Source: Helichrysum umbraculigerum (Eukaryota; Streptophyta; Magnoliopsida; Asterales; Asteraceae). Taken from it: DNA of 64,000 nucleotides. Numbering within the stretch: position 1 is the first letter of the stretch; each line of letters starts with the position of its first letter. Below the pieces are notes generated by a model, which did not search any database, had not been told where the DNA came from, and was given only the letters and a program-made list of their open reading frames with translations. Below are positions 32,869-44,723 of the stretch, one piece after another. The position numbers and the translations under genes are program-made. The stretch is taken from assembly GCA_949592205.1 (NCBI GenBank), contig CATIUR010000001.1, positions 129,001 through 193,000 on the forward strand, in the 5' to 3' direction.

Positions 32869-33984
32869 ATATGAATGAGAGGGAAGGCTCAATAATGGAA
32901 CTCCACAATTTACTGCAAACTGCTGAGCAAGGAATCAAGAAAGATGATGTGTCCTCTGGCTCAGCAGCTCCTGTTTTGACTGTTGGTCAAAGTGCAAAGA
33001 AATGAAGAAGGTCAAATTCTAATTGGAAAAGGAAGACTGCTGACGTAAAGTCTGTTCGCAAGTCTAAGAAAGGGACCGATTCTGAGATTGCGCCTGTGAG
33101 TGACCCAAAGGAAGCAGTGTGCTTCTACTGCAACACAAAGGGGCATTGGAAGCGTAACTGCCCGAAGTACCTGAAGGACCTTGAAGATGGAAAGGTCGAG
33201 AAGAGTATTCACTCAGGTATGTTTATGATCGAACTCCATAATACAACAACTTCTAATTCATGGGTTCTAGATACAGGATGTGGTAATCACATTTGCACCG
33301 TATTGTAGGGGCTAAAGGAAAGTAGAAGTGTGAAGCATGGAGAGCTCAACTTAGTTATGGGAAACAAGGGAATTGTACCTGTGACGAAGATTGGAAGATT
33401 TGAGCTCATGCTGAATTCTGGAGTTAGGATAGATTTAAATAATTGCTATTATTCGTCAGAAATGACTAGAAACATTATTTCATTTTATGCTTTGTATAAA
33501 GATGGTTATCATTTTTCTTTTGATAATGGAAATGGAGATATGTTGGTTCATTTAAATGATTGTTTTATTTTTAAAGTTTCTCCTTACAAAGGCATATATG
33601 AAAATGTTGAATGTGTTAGCAATGTTATTTTGAATGTTGATTCGTCTAATGAAATTGATAAATCCAAGTTGTGGCATTATCGTCTAGGGCACATAAACAA
33701 GAAACGCGTTGCCCAACTCCAGAAAGATGGAGTGTTGAAATCATTCGACCTCAAATCAGATGATGTATGCGAATCTTGTTTATTAGGCAAGATGACTAAA
33801 TCACCATTCACAGGATCATGTGAAAGAGGCGAAGGATTATTGGATTTGGTACATACAGATGTATGTGGACCATTCCGATGTGCTACAAAAGATGGAAATA
33901 GATACTATGTTACATTTACTGATGACTTCAGGAGATTTGGACATGTTTATCTGATCAAACAAAAGTCAGATACTTTTGAGGTAT

Positions 33985-36900
33985 TGTGACAACTCTCCAA
34001 ATTAGGTATTAATTAACAATTAAGCATGTGCATTCTTACGCTAATTTCCTGATTTAGTTTTAACAAAACTATTTGATGTGATGTAAGCCTAGCAAGCCCG
34101 TACTTTAAACAAAAAGTAAAATGTAATACGTAAGTAATTATTAATTACGTACAAATATATCAGAACGAACCCGACAAAAATAAATGACAAAAGTTTCGTG
34201 ATACAAAAATAATTAATAATATAATTATTAATTACGAGTATTTACATATCTATAACATGTAGATATAAAGGTCTAGATATACGTTTAACATAAAACGTAA
34301 TATAAAACGAACAGAAATAATTCTAAAACGCGCATACGACGTCAAATCATAAAAGTGCAAATTTCCTCATTCGTTTGGAAGAAGTTAGAACATTACCTCA
34401 AAATATGAAATAATAAATTGACTGAAATTTGGCGCATAATTAACTATGCGCAGTAAAATGTACAAAAATGTACATCATTTTAAAATAATGATAACATCAT
34501 TATTCTGATTATAAATAACGAACCAGTAGAACACCTACAAAATAAAAATATAAAATGTTTATTTTTATATTGCTAAAATTATACCCGTACTCGAATTTGA
34601 GGTGCCAAAATTTGGCACCTAACTCAAATAATTGAGGAGACCGCCACTGTTTTTGAAACCATACTCGTTGATCTCTTTGTTCCCTCTCATTTCTTCCTGA
34701 TCATTTCATTCTCATCAAACATCATCATCAAATCTCTTTCTCTATCTCACTAAGAAAACACAAAGGCATTAACAAGATCAGAGGCAACAACAAGCAGGAG
34801 CAACAACATCTTAATCATCATCTTCATCATCCGTTCATCATCCTCACCATATTCCACTTTGTAAGGAACTCTCTTTTTCTTTGATTTATATACTTAAATT
34901 TCGTTATATAACTTGTATGTACATCATAATCTAAGTATCTAACACATAAATTGGATGATTTCATGATTGATTCTTGAAATGGGTTTTGAAAACCAAAACT
35001 ATAAATCAAAAATTAAAAGGTGTAAACTTGTTAAAATATAATGTTAGGATGATAAAAACGTTATATTACATCATTATAAGCTATTGGTAACATGGTAAAA
35101 ACGATTTGGAACCAAAAGATCGTGTATGTGTTTTGCCCTGTTCGAACAGGCTCTGGAAGTAACATGAATCCGGCGGATTCATGTAGAATCCGGCGGATTC
35201 CCCTACAAAACTCGCACACCCCGTAATCGGTTTAAACATTTGTGAACGAGTAAAAGACAAGCTCGAATCCGGTGGATTCACCTAAATCCGGCGGATTCCC
35301 AAAGCTTCACATGAACGTTTTGTGAACACAAAAGAATCCGGCGGATTCAACTAAATCCGGCGGATTCACCCATTCTTGACCCGACCCGGCGGCTTGACCC
35401 GAAGTTCCGGCAACACCTTCTCTATTAACGAGAATCCGGCGGATTCAAATAGAATCCGGCGGATTCAGATACTGGACTGGGCTTCAGGCTGGGCCGGTGG
35501 TCTTTTGGGCCAAGGTAATGGGTTAAACCAAAGATTAAATAAATGGGTTATATAAACGAGTTAACGGACCAAACGAGCTACATTATTATTAGTGGGCCAA
35601 CAAATCGGGCCGAGCCCAACAAACTATTATTAGTAACATCTAACCGAGACGAAACCGAGACACGGACTTAGGACTTAATTAAACTCGTACGAACGAACGA
35701 TATATATATAAACGTATATATATGAAATTGGATACACATACATTAACGGAATATTTAAGACTTATTAAAACAAACGTAATGATATTAAAAACAAACTACT
35801 TTCGTTTTATAAAAACAATCGAAGTTTTATAACAAATAAAACTTACAACCTTTTTAAAATACGAAACAACGTATTACAATATATATATATATATATTAAA
35901 GGACACACGATATATATAGACACAAACGTATACGTTTTCTTAAACAAATGAAAACTTATATATACGTTAGTATACGTAAACAATGTATTTATTAAACATA
36001 TATACATACGACACTTAAGAATATATATTCACAAATATATATATATACGAATGAAACAAAACGACATTCCGTTAAATAGACAATTACATATTGGTTTATT
36101 TACTTAACCAAGTATACGACAAAAGAAATAATAACAATATTTCTACACAATGTCACCAACAATTACAACGACTTATATTATTAAGAAATCAACCAATTCT
36201 TCAAACAAACAAACTGTTAACATAAGTGATTAAAACAAATCAAACGTACTTATGTTAATATATTTATTGTATATAGGTTAACATACCTTGGGCAATTATC
36301 TGTTTGGCTGCTAGCTTTCCTACCGAGCAAACTACTGTGAGTTCACAGCCCCTACTTTGCAAATGTTTTATGCTTTTAAACATAGGGGTGTAAACATAGA
36401 AACTGCATGCAAACACATGCAGCAAATTATATAAATGCTTTATTGCTTTATAAAACTGTTTGATATGAAATAACATTTTCACAACTGTTTTGGGAATTAG
36501 ACACTGTATCCTAGTACGGACCCAGACTTGAGATGTGTGCATGAAAGACCTTATGTCATGCAGACTATAACCATTAGCTAGGTGACTCTAGCCACTGAGT
36601 ATACGAATAGTACTATTGCCGTGACGACCCTCCTGTGGATGGAGCGTATACTTAATTGTCCTTCAGGCAAGCAACATAAGTTTTGGTTGTGGTTTGGTTA
36701 TAGGGTTAGGTCGCGTTACTTTAACCTGCGAGGTTTAGCTCACCTTTCAGGGGATTATAGTCTAAACATTCCCACTTATTATTTAGGATGAACTTATCCT
36801 ACAACTGTTTTATACCAGTATACCTACTGGTCATATTTATATGGTGGTAAACTACCAGATATACATTTTGGGTAACAACCCACATAATACTATATTTTAG

Positions 36901-37477
36901 GGTAACTATCCCTACAATCTTATAAATTGCAAAACTTGCAAACATTTATTTATTGAATAACAATTCAATAATCTAAACATAAATGGTTTAACATACCTTA
37001 CATTTATACAAAACCTGTGAATTCACTCAACATATTTGTTGACGACTTTCTTTCTATGTTTTACAGGAAATTAGCTACGTAAGTAAGAATCGCATGCATT
37101 CAGGATGGACAACCCTGGACTACTTAGGATGCCATATATTTTGGGACAGCTTTTGAGGATTTCCTCTGTATTACTACAGACATTGCAGTTATACTCATGA
37201 AATCTTATCTTAACATATGTATTGTAAAACCTAAATGTTTTAAACTTTATTACTACTGTACGACTTACATAGTCGTATTACTTTTGTAATAACTATTTTA
37301 AATTGGCATCCTTAATATATTATGTTCTGTATGATCATATGCTCTGATACAATGAATGCACAATTGATACGTCATCACCCCGCTGTTAAACTATTTAAAC
37401 AAGATGCTTCCGCTAAATCTTAACTTGCTTCCGCTAAACATTAAATAAACACAATTACCGATTTTGGGGGTGTGACA
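33985..37477 (+). mobile_element. Solo LTR H (Gypsy type) in G integrase
   Basis: TSD GGTAT is seen at 33980-33984 and 37478-37482. The 3493-bp sequence runs TGTGACAACTC...GGGGGTGTGACA. There is no PBS, PPT or coding region, so a solo LTR is the best reading. Its ends and layout resemble D's LTR: a CT-rich leader at about 34670-34750, then CACTTTGTAAGG at 34855. It carries the GAATCCGGCGGATTC array and the palindrome AATAGTACTATT (36606-36617). A complete non-autonomous element cannot be fully excluded. Confidence 0.82.
35163..35470. repeat. GAATCCGGCGGATTC palindromic array in H
   Basis: About ten copies of the 15-bp odd-centred palindrome GAATCCG-G-CGGATTC (or ATCCGGCGGATTC), often in pairs 5-7 bp apart. 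One degenerate CCCGGCGGCTTGA copy resembles B's motif. Confidence 0.8.
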
Positions 37478-39803
37478 GGTATTCAGAAGATATCAAAACG
37501 AAGTGGAGAATCAACTGGGCAGAAAGATAAAGGTTCTCCGATCCGATAGGGGAGGAGAGTACCTTAGTATCGAGTTTCTCGATCATCTTAGAAACTGTGG
37601 AATAGTTTCACAATTGACTCCTCCTAGAACACCGTAGCTTAATGGTGTTGCTGAGAGGAGAAACAGAACTTTGTTAGACATGGTTCGATCTATGATGAGT
37701 CGAGCAACACTTCCAATAAGTTTATGGGGTTATGCATTAGAAACAGCCGCCCATATCTTAAATCAAATACCCACTAAGAAAGTTTCAAAGACAACTTATG
37801 AGATGTGGAAGGGAAAGAAACCTTCTCTTGGTCACATCAAAATCTGGGGTTGTGAAGTTTACGTTAGACGGGAAACTCAGGACAAACTAGACTCCAGATC
37901 TGAAAAGTGTCTTTTCGTCGGTTATCCACAAGAGTCATTTGGATATTTATTCTACAGACCCAAGGATAGTGTGGTCTTTGTAGCTCGAAGAGGAGTGTTC
38001 CTTGAGAGAGAAATGATATCTAAAGAGGACAGTGGGAGTAAAATTGATCTTGAAGAAATTCAAGAATCTACCGATGAAGAACCTATAATAAACACTGACG
38101 TTCAGCAAGAGATGGAGACACCTGTTGAACCTGAAGACATATCCTTACCCGTTCGCAGATCTAGTAGAGTTAGCAATCCTCCTGAGTTCTATTATGGTTA
38201 CCAAATAGAAGAAGAGGATAAGATAAGTGATAGTACACTGGGTGAATTAGATGAGCCTGCTAACTACAAGGAAGCGATGGCAGGCCCTGAGGCTGCTAAA
38301 TGGAAGGAAGCTATGAAAAGCGAAATTCAGTCCATGTATGACAATCAAGTTTGGAATTTGGTTGACACTACACCCGGTCTTAAGACGGTGGGTTGTAAGT
38401 GGATCTTCAAGAAGAAGACAGACATGGATGGGAAAGTACACACTTATAAAGCTAGATTGGTAGCGAAGGGCTATACTCAAACCTATGGGATTGATTATGA
38501 GGAAACCTTCTCACAAGTAGCTAAGATTAAGTCAATTAGGATTATGTTAGCCATAGCTGCATTTCATGATTATGAAATTTGGCAGATGGATGTCAAAACC
38601 GCTTTCCTTAACGGGAAACTGACAGAGGATGTGTTCATGTCACAACCAGAAGGTTTTGAAAATGCAAAGTATCCTAATAGAGTGTGCAAGCTTGAAAAGG
38701 CTATTTATGGACTTAAATAAGCCTCTCGTAGTTGGAATCTCTGCTTCCACGAAAAGGTCACAGAGTCCTGTATATATGTCAAGTTCAGTGGGAGTATTGT
38801 AGTATTCTTAGTATTGTATGTGGATGATATACTGCTCATAGGAAATGATATCCCAACTTTACAAGGTGTAAAGGAATGGTTGGGAAAGTGTTTCGCTATG
38901 AAAGATCTTGGAGATGCAGCATATATCCTTGGTATAAAGATTTATAGAGATAGGTCAAAACGTCTCATAGGACTCAGCCAGGATACGTACATAGATAAAA
39001 TATTGAAAAGATTCAATATGGAGAATTCTAAGAAAGGGAACTTACCCTTGAATCATGGCATTAAGATCAGTAAGGATCTATGTCCAAAGTCTGAACAAGA
39101 ATTGGATAGAATGAGTAGAATCCCATATGCTTCGGCTATAGGATCGATCATGTATGCCATGACATGTACAAGGCATGATGTCTCATTTGCTTTGAGCTTA
39201 GTGAGTCGACATCAGCAGAATCCTGGAGAAGGTCATTGGACAGCTGTGAAGAATATTCTTAAGTATTTGAGAAATACTAAAGACAGGTTCTTGGTTTATG
39301 GTGGTGAAGATGAACTTAGAGTAACGGGATATAGTGACGCTAGTTTCCAAACAGACAGAGATGATTGTCGATCACAATCTGGTTGGGTATTCCTACTGAA
39401 TGGGGGAGCGGTTACATGGAAAAGTTCTAAACAAGATACAGTAGCATACTCTACATGTGAGTCTGAGTACATTGCGGCTAGTGAAGCGGCAAAGGAAGCT
39501 ATCTGAATGAGGAATTTCATTGGAGATCTTGGAATTGTTCCAACAGTACAAGATCCTATTGCTATATTCTGTGATAATGAAAGTGCAGTCGCCTTGAGTA
39601 GAGAACCCAAGGATCACGGAAAGTCGAAGCACATTGAAAGGAAATACCATTTTGTCCGAAGTAAAGTCGAAGAAGGACATGTAATTGTGAAGAGCATAAG
39701 ATCAGAGGAAAATCCAGCTGATCCGTTCACAAAGCCTCTAGGAAAGTCCAAGCACGATGAACATGCTAGGAGCATAGGTTTAAGAGATAATGTAATGTTT
39801 TAG

Positions 39804-40667
39804 CTGTTAGTTTGAATTTGAAACGTTATAAACAATGATAAAAACTGTAATAGACTTGGTGATTAATAATGGAGATTTTAATGGGAAGGAGTTCTACCAT
39901 TTACTATTGTTTGTCGTTGTGTTTCAGTTTTGCATGTTTAGACACCACTTCCAGAGTAATAAGTTCTTACTCAAACCTCCTCAGTCGATCACACTATAGG
40001 AAGTATGTGGTGAATTAAGACTGTCATGGAGTGTTAGTAGATGTCTATGGAGATTAGACATGGCATGGAGATTGCTGCAACACTCATGGGTACTTAATGG
40101 GGATTTAAGTATAGGAGAAACCCGCACTTAAAGAGATCACTTCATGGATTAAATCACAAGTGATTTTAAGATGATAACATCTTCTATTCTTAAAATGGAG
40201 ATACATGAGTATCTAGCTCTTCGAGTCTGTTATACTTTAGTCTATTCAAACGCTGTGCGTAAATGCCAGTTATAAAGGGTATGCTAGGTATGATATGATG
40301 AGTTGACTAGTGCTATGTAGTTGATATTTATTTGTTCCTTTTGCCTAAAATGGATAAGAGATATCATGGGCCCTCTGATGATTAAAAGTTTGACTTAAAA
40401 AATGCTAGGCCTGGCCGAGACTAAAGTGATAGTTCAGTAGTCTCATATAGTCGATATAATCGGAAATCGGAAAACATATATGAATCTTGAGATTGATTAT
40501 AATCCATGTCTCGGTTCATAAGATATCGTGAAACAAAGGAATGGTTGATCACTTATCTAAAGGACTAACTCAAAAGATGAGATCGGAGTTTGGCAGTCGC
40601 TTGGATGCACACTTTACATAGTTAATGAGATATAGGCTTAAGACCAATAGTACTTGATGATTTGTCC
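39804..40667 (+). other. 3' untranslated region of G
   Basis: No coding region seen between the end of RNase H (stop at 39801-39803) and the PPT. Confidence 0.6.
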
Positions 40668-40678
40668 AAGTGGGAGAC
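40668..40678 (+). promoter_or_regulatory. Polypurine tract of G
   Basis: AAGTGGGAGAC lies directly upstream of the 3' LTR at 40679. Confidence 0.85.
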
Positions 40679-41408
40679 TGTTGGAATAATGTCCAATATC
40701 ATAACTAATTGGTGAAACTATCATTAATGGTAAAGTCCTTTTTGGGTTGCCCTCAATAAACAGTCAAGAGAAAGATGAAGGATAATATTAATAGTATTAA
40801 TATTATATTTAATTATTTAATTAATTAATAAAAGTTTATTAATTAGAAATTAAAAGTAATTAAATCTGGCGGAAGATTCCAGAAACTGACTCAACCGCCG
40901 GTTGGAAGGTCCAACCGCCGGTTGAGGTTAGGTTTTCTGAGGCGGTGGAATTCGTAGACTTGGACTACAAGTCAAACAGCTCCAACCGCCGGTTGGAAGG
41001 TCCAACCGCCGGTTGGGAGTCGAATTCAGCAAACTGAAGGATTTCTTCCACAACTATAAATAGGGGCATCCTATACCTTCATAACACACGAATCAGATAC
41101 GAATTTTCTAAGAATTTTGAAATTCGACTTTCTCTTGGGTTTTTGGGTGTGAAGCATTAGAGGTATTCTACTTTGGGTACTTGCCTCCAAGTAACGAAGC
41201 TCTGCTCGTTGGTCTACGCGTGAGAAATAGGTTTTCTCTTAAGGTTAGTGTTTTCCTTATATTCTCCTTGTACAATTTATTCATTGTACTATGTTGTTAA
41301 AGTTAAAGATCCCTTAGGGTTTTAGTTTCCTAATTGCCTTAGATTATTTAAAGTTTTGTTATTCCGCTGTGCATATAATAATCTAGTTAGGGAATAGAAA
41401 ACCCAACA
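40679..41408 (+). repeat. 3' LTR of G
   Basis: 730-bp LTR with four CAACCGCCGGTTG copies (starting 40892, 40912, 40983 and 41003), one more than the 5' LTR. It keeps a TATA box, TATAAATAG, at 41055-41063. Confidence 0.92.
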
Positions 41409-41413
41409 GTTTA

Positions 41414-41849
41414 TTTGTCCGTTAGCTAAATGTGTCCCCAATAATCATCATTCCAACAATACGCTATCCTAAATCATGGTGAACCACGTCTTTGTTATCT
41501 TTAAGTGTTATATATCTGCTAGCCTCCCTTTACTTTTATGCTTTCTTAGTTTTAGTAGTTTAAATAGATAAAACCCCAAAAACAATTACCTTTCAATCAT
41601 TCAAAACCCCAGCTTAATTACTAAGTTGTCAGAACTAACTCTGTTTCAATTCTACCGTCGTGAGGAACGACCCTGGATCATCCTTACCGCATACTCATAC
41701 TAGGTATTCATACCTAGTATTAGTAAGTAGGATGGAGATTTAGGCTCCCCCGACTTTTATAAACTTAAAACCACCACTGGTGTTGCGCCTAGCGGAAAGG
41801 TCTGCAACGACGGAAAGCGATTCCTGAACCGACCGCTGGGTGCGCATCA
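41414..41849 (+). repeat. 3' LTR of F, second part
   Basis: Continuation of 26030-28069 after G. Matches 2402-2843 and ends GTGCGCATCA. Confidence 0.8.
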
Positions 41850-42015
41850 CCCATCTTGCCACCTCTAAGGAAATCTTTGGGTCCATTATATCAACTATAA
41901 GTAAATTCAAAAAATATTTGCAAAATATGATTCAATTTAATAGAAATTGTTACCTTCCATTGTTCCAACAAAGACGACTTTGAACTTAAAAACTTCAATT
42001 TTACAAATAGCATTG
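41850..42015 (-). pseudogene. Possible host gene remnant: two exon-like blocks
   Basis: On the minus strand, a pyrimidine-rich TTTCTACCCAG acceptor at 42016 precedes a 62-bp open block (41954-42015, reads NAICKIEVFKFKVVFVGTME). A GTAACA donor opens a 59-bp GT-AG intron (41895-41953), then a 45-bp block (41850-41894) continues in phase as VDIMDPKISLEVARWG. F's right end abuts the second block exactly, so F broke this sequence. I do not recognise the protein. The very short intron and small size keep confidence low; chance remains possible. Confidence 0.3.
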
Positions 42016-42048
42016 CTGGGTAGAAACTCAAAATGTCAAGAGACCTAT

Positions 42049-44689
42049 TGTAACACCCCCAAATTTAGTGATTTGCAAAAGCATACTTTGGGTATTACTA
42101 ATCAATATACAAAGCACAAGATATACAGCAAACGACCTCTAAATGAGACGTTTTGTAAAATAATTACATTTCATAATTAAATCGTTTGAAAACATATAGT
42201 TTTCTTTACAAAAATATATAAGCCTAGAGTCCGCGTATGTGGCGGGAGATTCTATTACATAATCATAGCTACAAAAGATAATGCCAAAGAATCTCCGTTA
42301 AATGCAGTTTGGAAATCATGCGACTCTAGCTAGAAATCCTGGAGTGGTCCTACTCCGTAAGTGTACCTGAGAATACATGCTAAAAAGGGTCAACCAAAAA
42401 GGTTGGTGAATCTCACAGGTTTATCAGTAAATAATCAGTTTGAACACAAGACTTCATCAGTAGTGCCCGTAGGCGTATATCAAGTATTTGCAAATCTCGC
42501 AAAAGTAAAGTAATCAAGTTATACCATTGCCATGAGGCTCATAATCGAAGCTTAACCCGTAGATAATCAGTTGCTCCCGTGACATGCTCGAAATTGAGCA
42601 AGCATAAGTAAACGAAATAATAGTCACCCGTTTATACGTGTAAATCAGTACGTGGTAGCGCTACTACCCCGGGCAGGGAGGGTCATTTCCCTAATGGATC
42701 CATTAACTACTGTTCGCGCTTAAGTCCATAACTAACGATATATGATGGAGAGACTTCAGTAAATCGTAAGTAACTCATGCAATTCCGTTTGGTATAATAA
42801 ACAGTTTAGTACTTGTGTTCAAGAAAAATCAGTAGCATGTATCTCCCCCAATAAGTTAAAACAGTAAAAGTGGGGCCGTAAGACTCACCTGAGTCTTTGC
42901 AAGTGCGTTTATATCAATAAACGAGTAAGTAATATCAACAGTTGGTTCTCCGAACCCGTAATCCTCCAAATGCCTAAACACGCAATGTCAAGTAAGTAGA
43001 TGTCTCGCAAGATCATCTAGGCTAGTTGTTCATACAACCCAATGTGTCCGAAAGTCGGTTCGTTATCGTTTGTATAAAAGTGTACGACCCGTTGGTGACG
43101 AGTTTGAAATAATAAACTTTAAGTATTATTATCAATTATTGATGTTTTGCACTTACAAAAGTGTCCCAAAGTGTTTTATAAGTCGTATCGTATAAGGAAT
43201 TGAAGTTGTAAAAGTTCGACACTTCGTGAAATTTTAGTTAGAAAACCTGATGTTTTATGCGACACTACATGCGTCACTTCTGTGTTCTATGCGTCACTTA
43301 TGGAGTGTCGGGTATTGGTGTCAGTTTAAGGGTATGCGTCGCTGAGATAGTGTCGTGTATCAGCTTATGCGTCACTTATGAAGTGACGGGTTCCGTAACA
43401 TAGCGGCACTCAAGGAGTGTCGTGTAAAGTAATGCTTTTCTGACAATTGGGCGTCACTTGAGGAGTGACGTGCAATATAGCGGCACTAAAGAAGTGTCGG
43501 GTAAAATGGTATGGCGGCACTAAGGGAGTGACGTTAAATAGTGACGGGTAGCATAGAGGGCGGCACTAGGGAAGTGTCGCTAAGTATAGTATGCGTCACT
43601 CTGGAAGTGGCGGTATGAGGTTCGAGTGACGTCATCGGTAGTAACCGAACGTCACTTGTTTCTACCGAAAGTGATAAGCTTCTACGGATAATAGCGACAC
43701 TTATGAAGTGTCGCATGGTTTCTGCTGAAAGTTATAGGTATGCGTCACTACCGAAGTGACGGTATATGGGTGATAGCGTCACTTAAGTGACGCTAGTACT
43801 GTTTTTGGCATTTATGCGACACTAAAGCCTGTTCGACGGATTTCGAGAAAAAAACGTGTTTTTGGGTTTCCGATCGGTCCAATATTTTTACCCAACCCTC
43901 ATATGAACATGTTAAGCCTATTTAAACCATAAACTAGTAAAAATGATCAAAAACGAGAAATGTCGGGTTTTGTCGGAAACTTACAAAGTGTCGGATCAAA
44001 AATCCGAAAAGATAGCGTTGTAGATCGGAAAGTGGTGAACGTTTTTCTCCAAAGTGATGATGAGATCCAAAGTCGTTTAGTGGTAGTATTTGTCGATTTT
44101 GATAGATTGGTGGTGATGAAAAGTTGAGAGAAAAAGTGAAAGAGAGAGAGAGAGAAAAGGAAATAATGAAAGAAAAGGAGGTGGGATTGGGAGGTTAAGC
44201 TCCCAATTTCGCCCTGCGTTTTCGCCCCGTGCGGTGTTCGTTTATTCCGTAGTTTAAACGTTAAATAATTATTTTACCTATTAATTGGTACATTTTAAAA
44301 TACACTTATTACGCGATATTTTATTTAAATGTTTTACTAATCAATTTATGTATTGAATTATAAAATGTAAGTTTGTTTATTTAATTTGCGCGTTTTAATA
44401 TCTAAATTTGTGTACGTTTTGTTTATACGACACGAATGAATAAGAAATATTATCATAATAATATTTTTGACATAAAAGCGTTATTTAATAAAATTGGTCA
44501 CCAACGTCCGTATTAAATTGAATCGAAATACATTCGATTTAAATTGCGTACGATTTAACCAAATCGCATTTTCGTATATATTCAACAATTTATATAATTC
44601 GATACATAAATTAGCCTAACACAGAACTAATTACATGTATTAACAAAGAATTAGGCACTAATTCTAGTCCTAATTTGCCGGTTGTTACA
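42049..44689 (-). repeat. 3' LTR of C
   Basis: Carries the CGTCACTT/AAGTGACG array (43256-43820), a GTAAGTTTCCG site (43974-43984), a CAGGTGAGT site (42893-42901), palindrome TAATGGATCCATTA (42692-42705) and hairpin GGTAG-CGCTA-CTACC (42654-42668). Confidence 0.92.
43256..43820. repeat. Array of CGTCACTT...AAGTGACG hairpin motifs in C LTR
   Basis: At least ten inverted repeats of about 20 bp, e.g. GCGTCACTTATGAAGTGACG, CGGCACTAAAGAAGTGTCGG and GCGTCACTTAAGTGACGC. Each pairs with itself and two flavours alternate: CGTCACT/AGTGACG and CG(A/G)CACT/AGTGTCG. TGACG is the plant TGA-bZIP (as-1) core. The second LTR copy is at about 51474-52035. Confidence 0.8.
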
Positions 44690-44703
44690 TTCTCCCCCTG
44701 TTA
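44690..44703 (-). promoter_or_regulatory. Polypurine tract of C
   Basis: The minus strand reads ACAGGGGGAGAA directly before the LTR at 44689. Confidence 0.8.
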
Positions 44704-44723
44704 AAAGAATTTCGTCCCGAAAT

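Larger units (their letters stand above)
29691..39803 (+). pseudogene. Gag-Pol polyprotein pseudogene of Copia element G
   Basis: One frame carries Gag (MANLNGANPP..., 29691-30266), then after solo LTR I the knuckle CFYCNTKGHWKRNC (33120) and the protease site SWVLDTGCGNHIC (about 33261). GAG-pre-integrase (LWHYRLGHINKK) and the integrase core follow to 33984. After solo LTR H come the rest of integrase, RT (WIFKKK..., YVDDILLIGN at about 38817) and Copia RNase H (GYSDASFQTDRDD, STCESEYIA, KHIERKYHFVR). In-frame stops lie at 33003 (TGA), 33306 (TAG), 37635 (TAG), 38718 (TAA) and 39504 (TGA). Compared with Copia relatives from memory, a short in-frame stretch may be missing before YVDD. Both solo LTR insertions plus TSD are multiples of three, which is probably chance. 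The Copia clade was not assigned. Confidence 0.92.
28070..41408 (+). mobile_element. Ty1/Copia element G inserted in F's LTR, decayed
   Basis: TSD GTTTA is seen at 28065-28069 and 41409-41413. The LTRs are 710 bp (28070-28779) and 730 bp (40679-41408), with about 13 substitutions and one 20-bp copy-number difference. The gag-pol frame has five in-frame stops and is further split by solo LTRs I and H. Without I and H the element would be about 7.2 kb. It is dead for autonomous transposition. Confidence 0.92.
2348..41849 (+). mobile_element. Non-autonomous Gypsy-type element F (Athila/Tat-like LARD), host of nested insertions
   Basis: Two LTR copies frame this element: a left remnant at 2348-2843 and a right copy starting at 26030 and ending GCGCATCA at 41849, split by G. 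The internal region totals about 5 kb (2844-6912 plus 25092-26029). It has a tRNA-Asp-type PBS and one 380-codon ORF but no protease, RT, RNase H or integrase, so F would depend on a partner in trans. The left part of the 5' LTR lies beyond E1, off-window, so no TSD pair can be checked. LTRs differ at about 13 of 490 compared bases, making F the oldest datable layer. Confidence 0.75.

Noticed and set aside
33985..37477. H as a complete non-autonomous element
   Set aside because: No PBS or PPT seen inside. Its ends and layout match a single LTR of the D type, so a solo LTR is preferred.
43256..43820. CRISPR-like array
   Set aside because: Spacing is irregular, the units are self-palindromic, and the context is a plant LTR with no cas genes.
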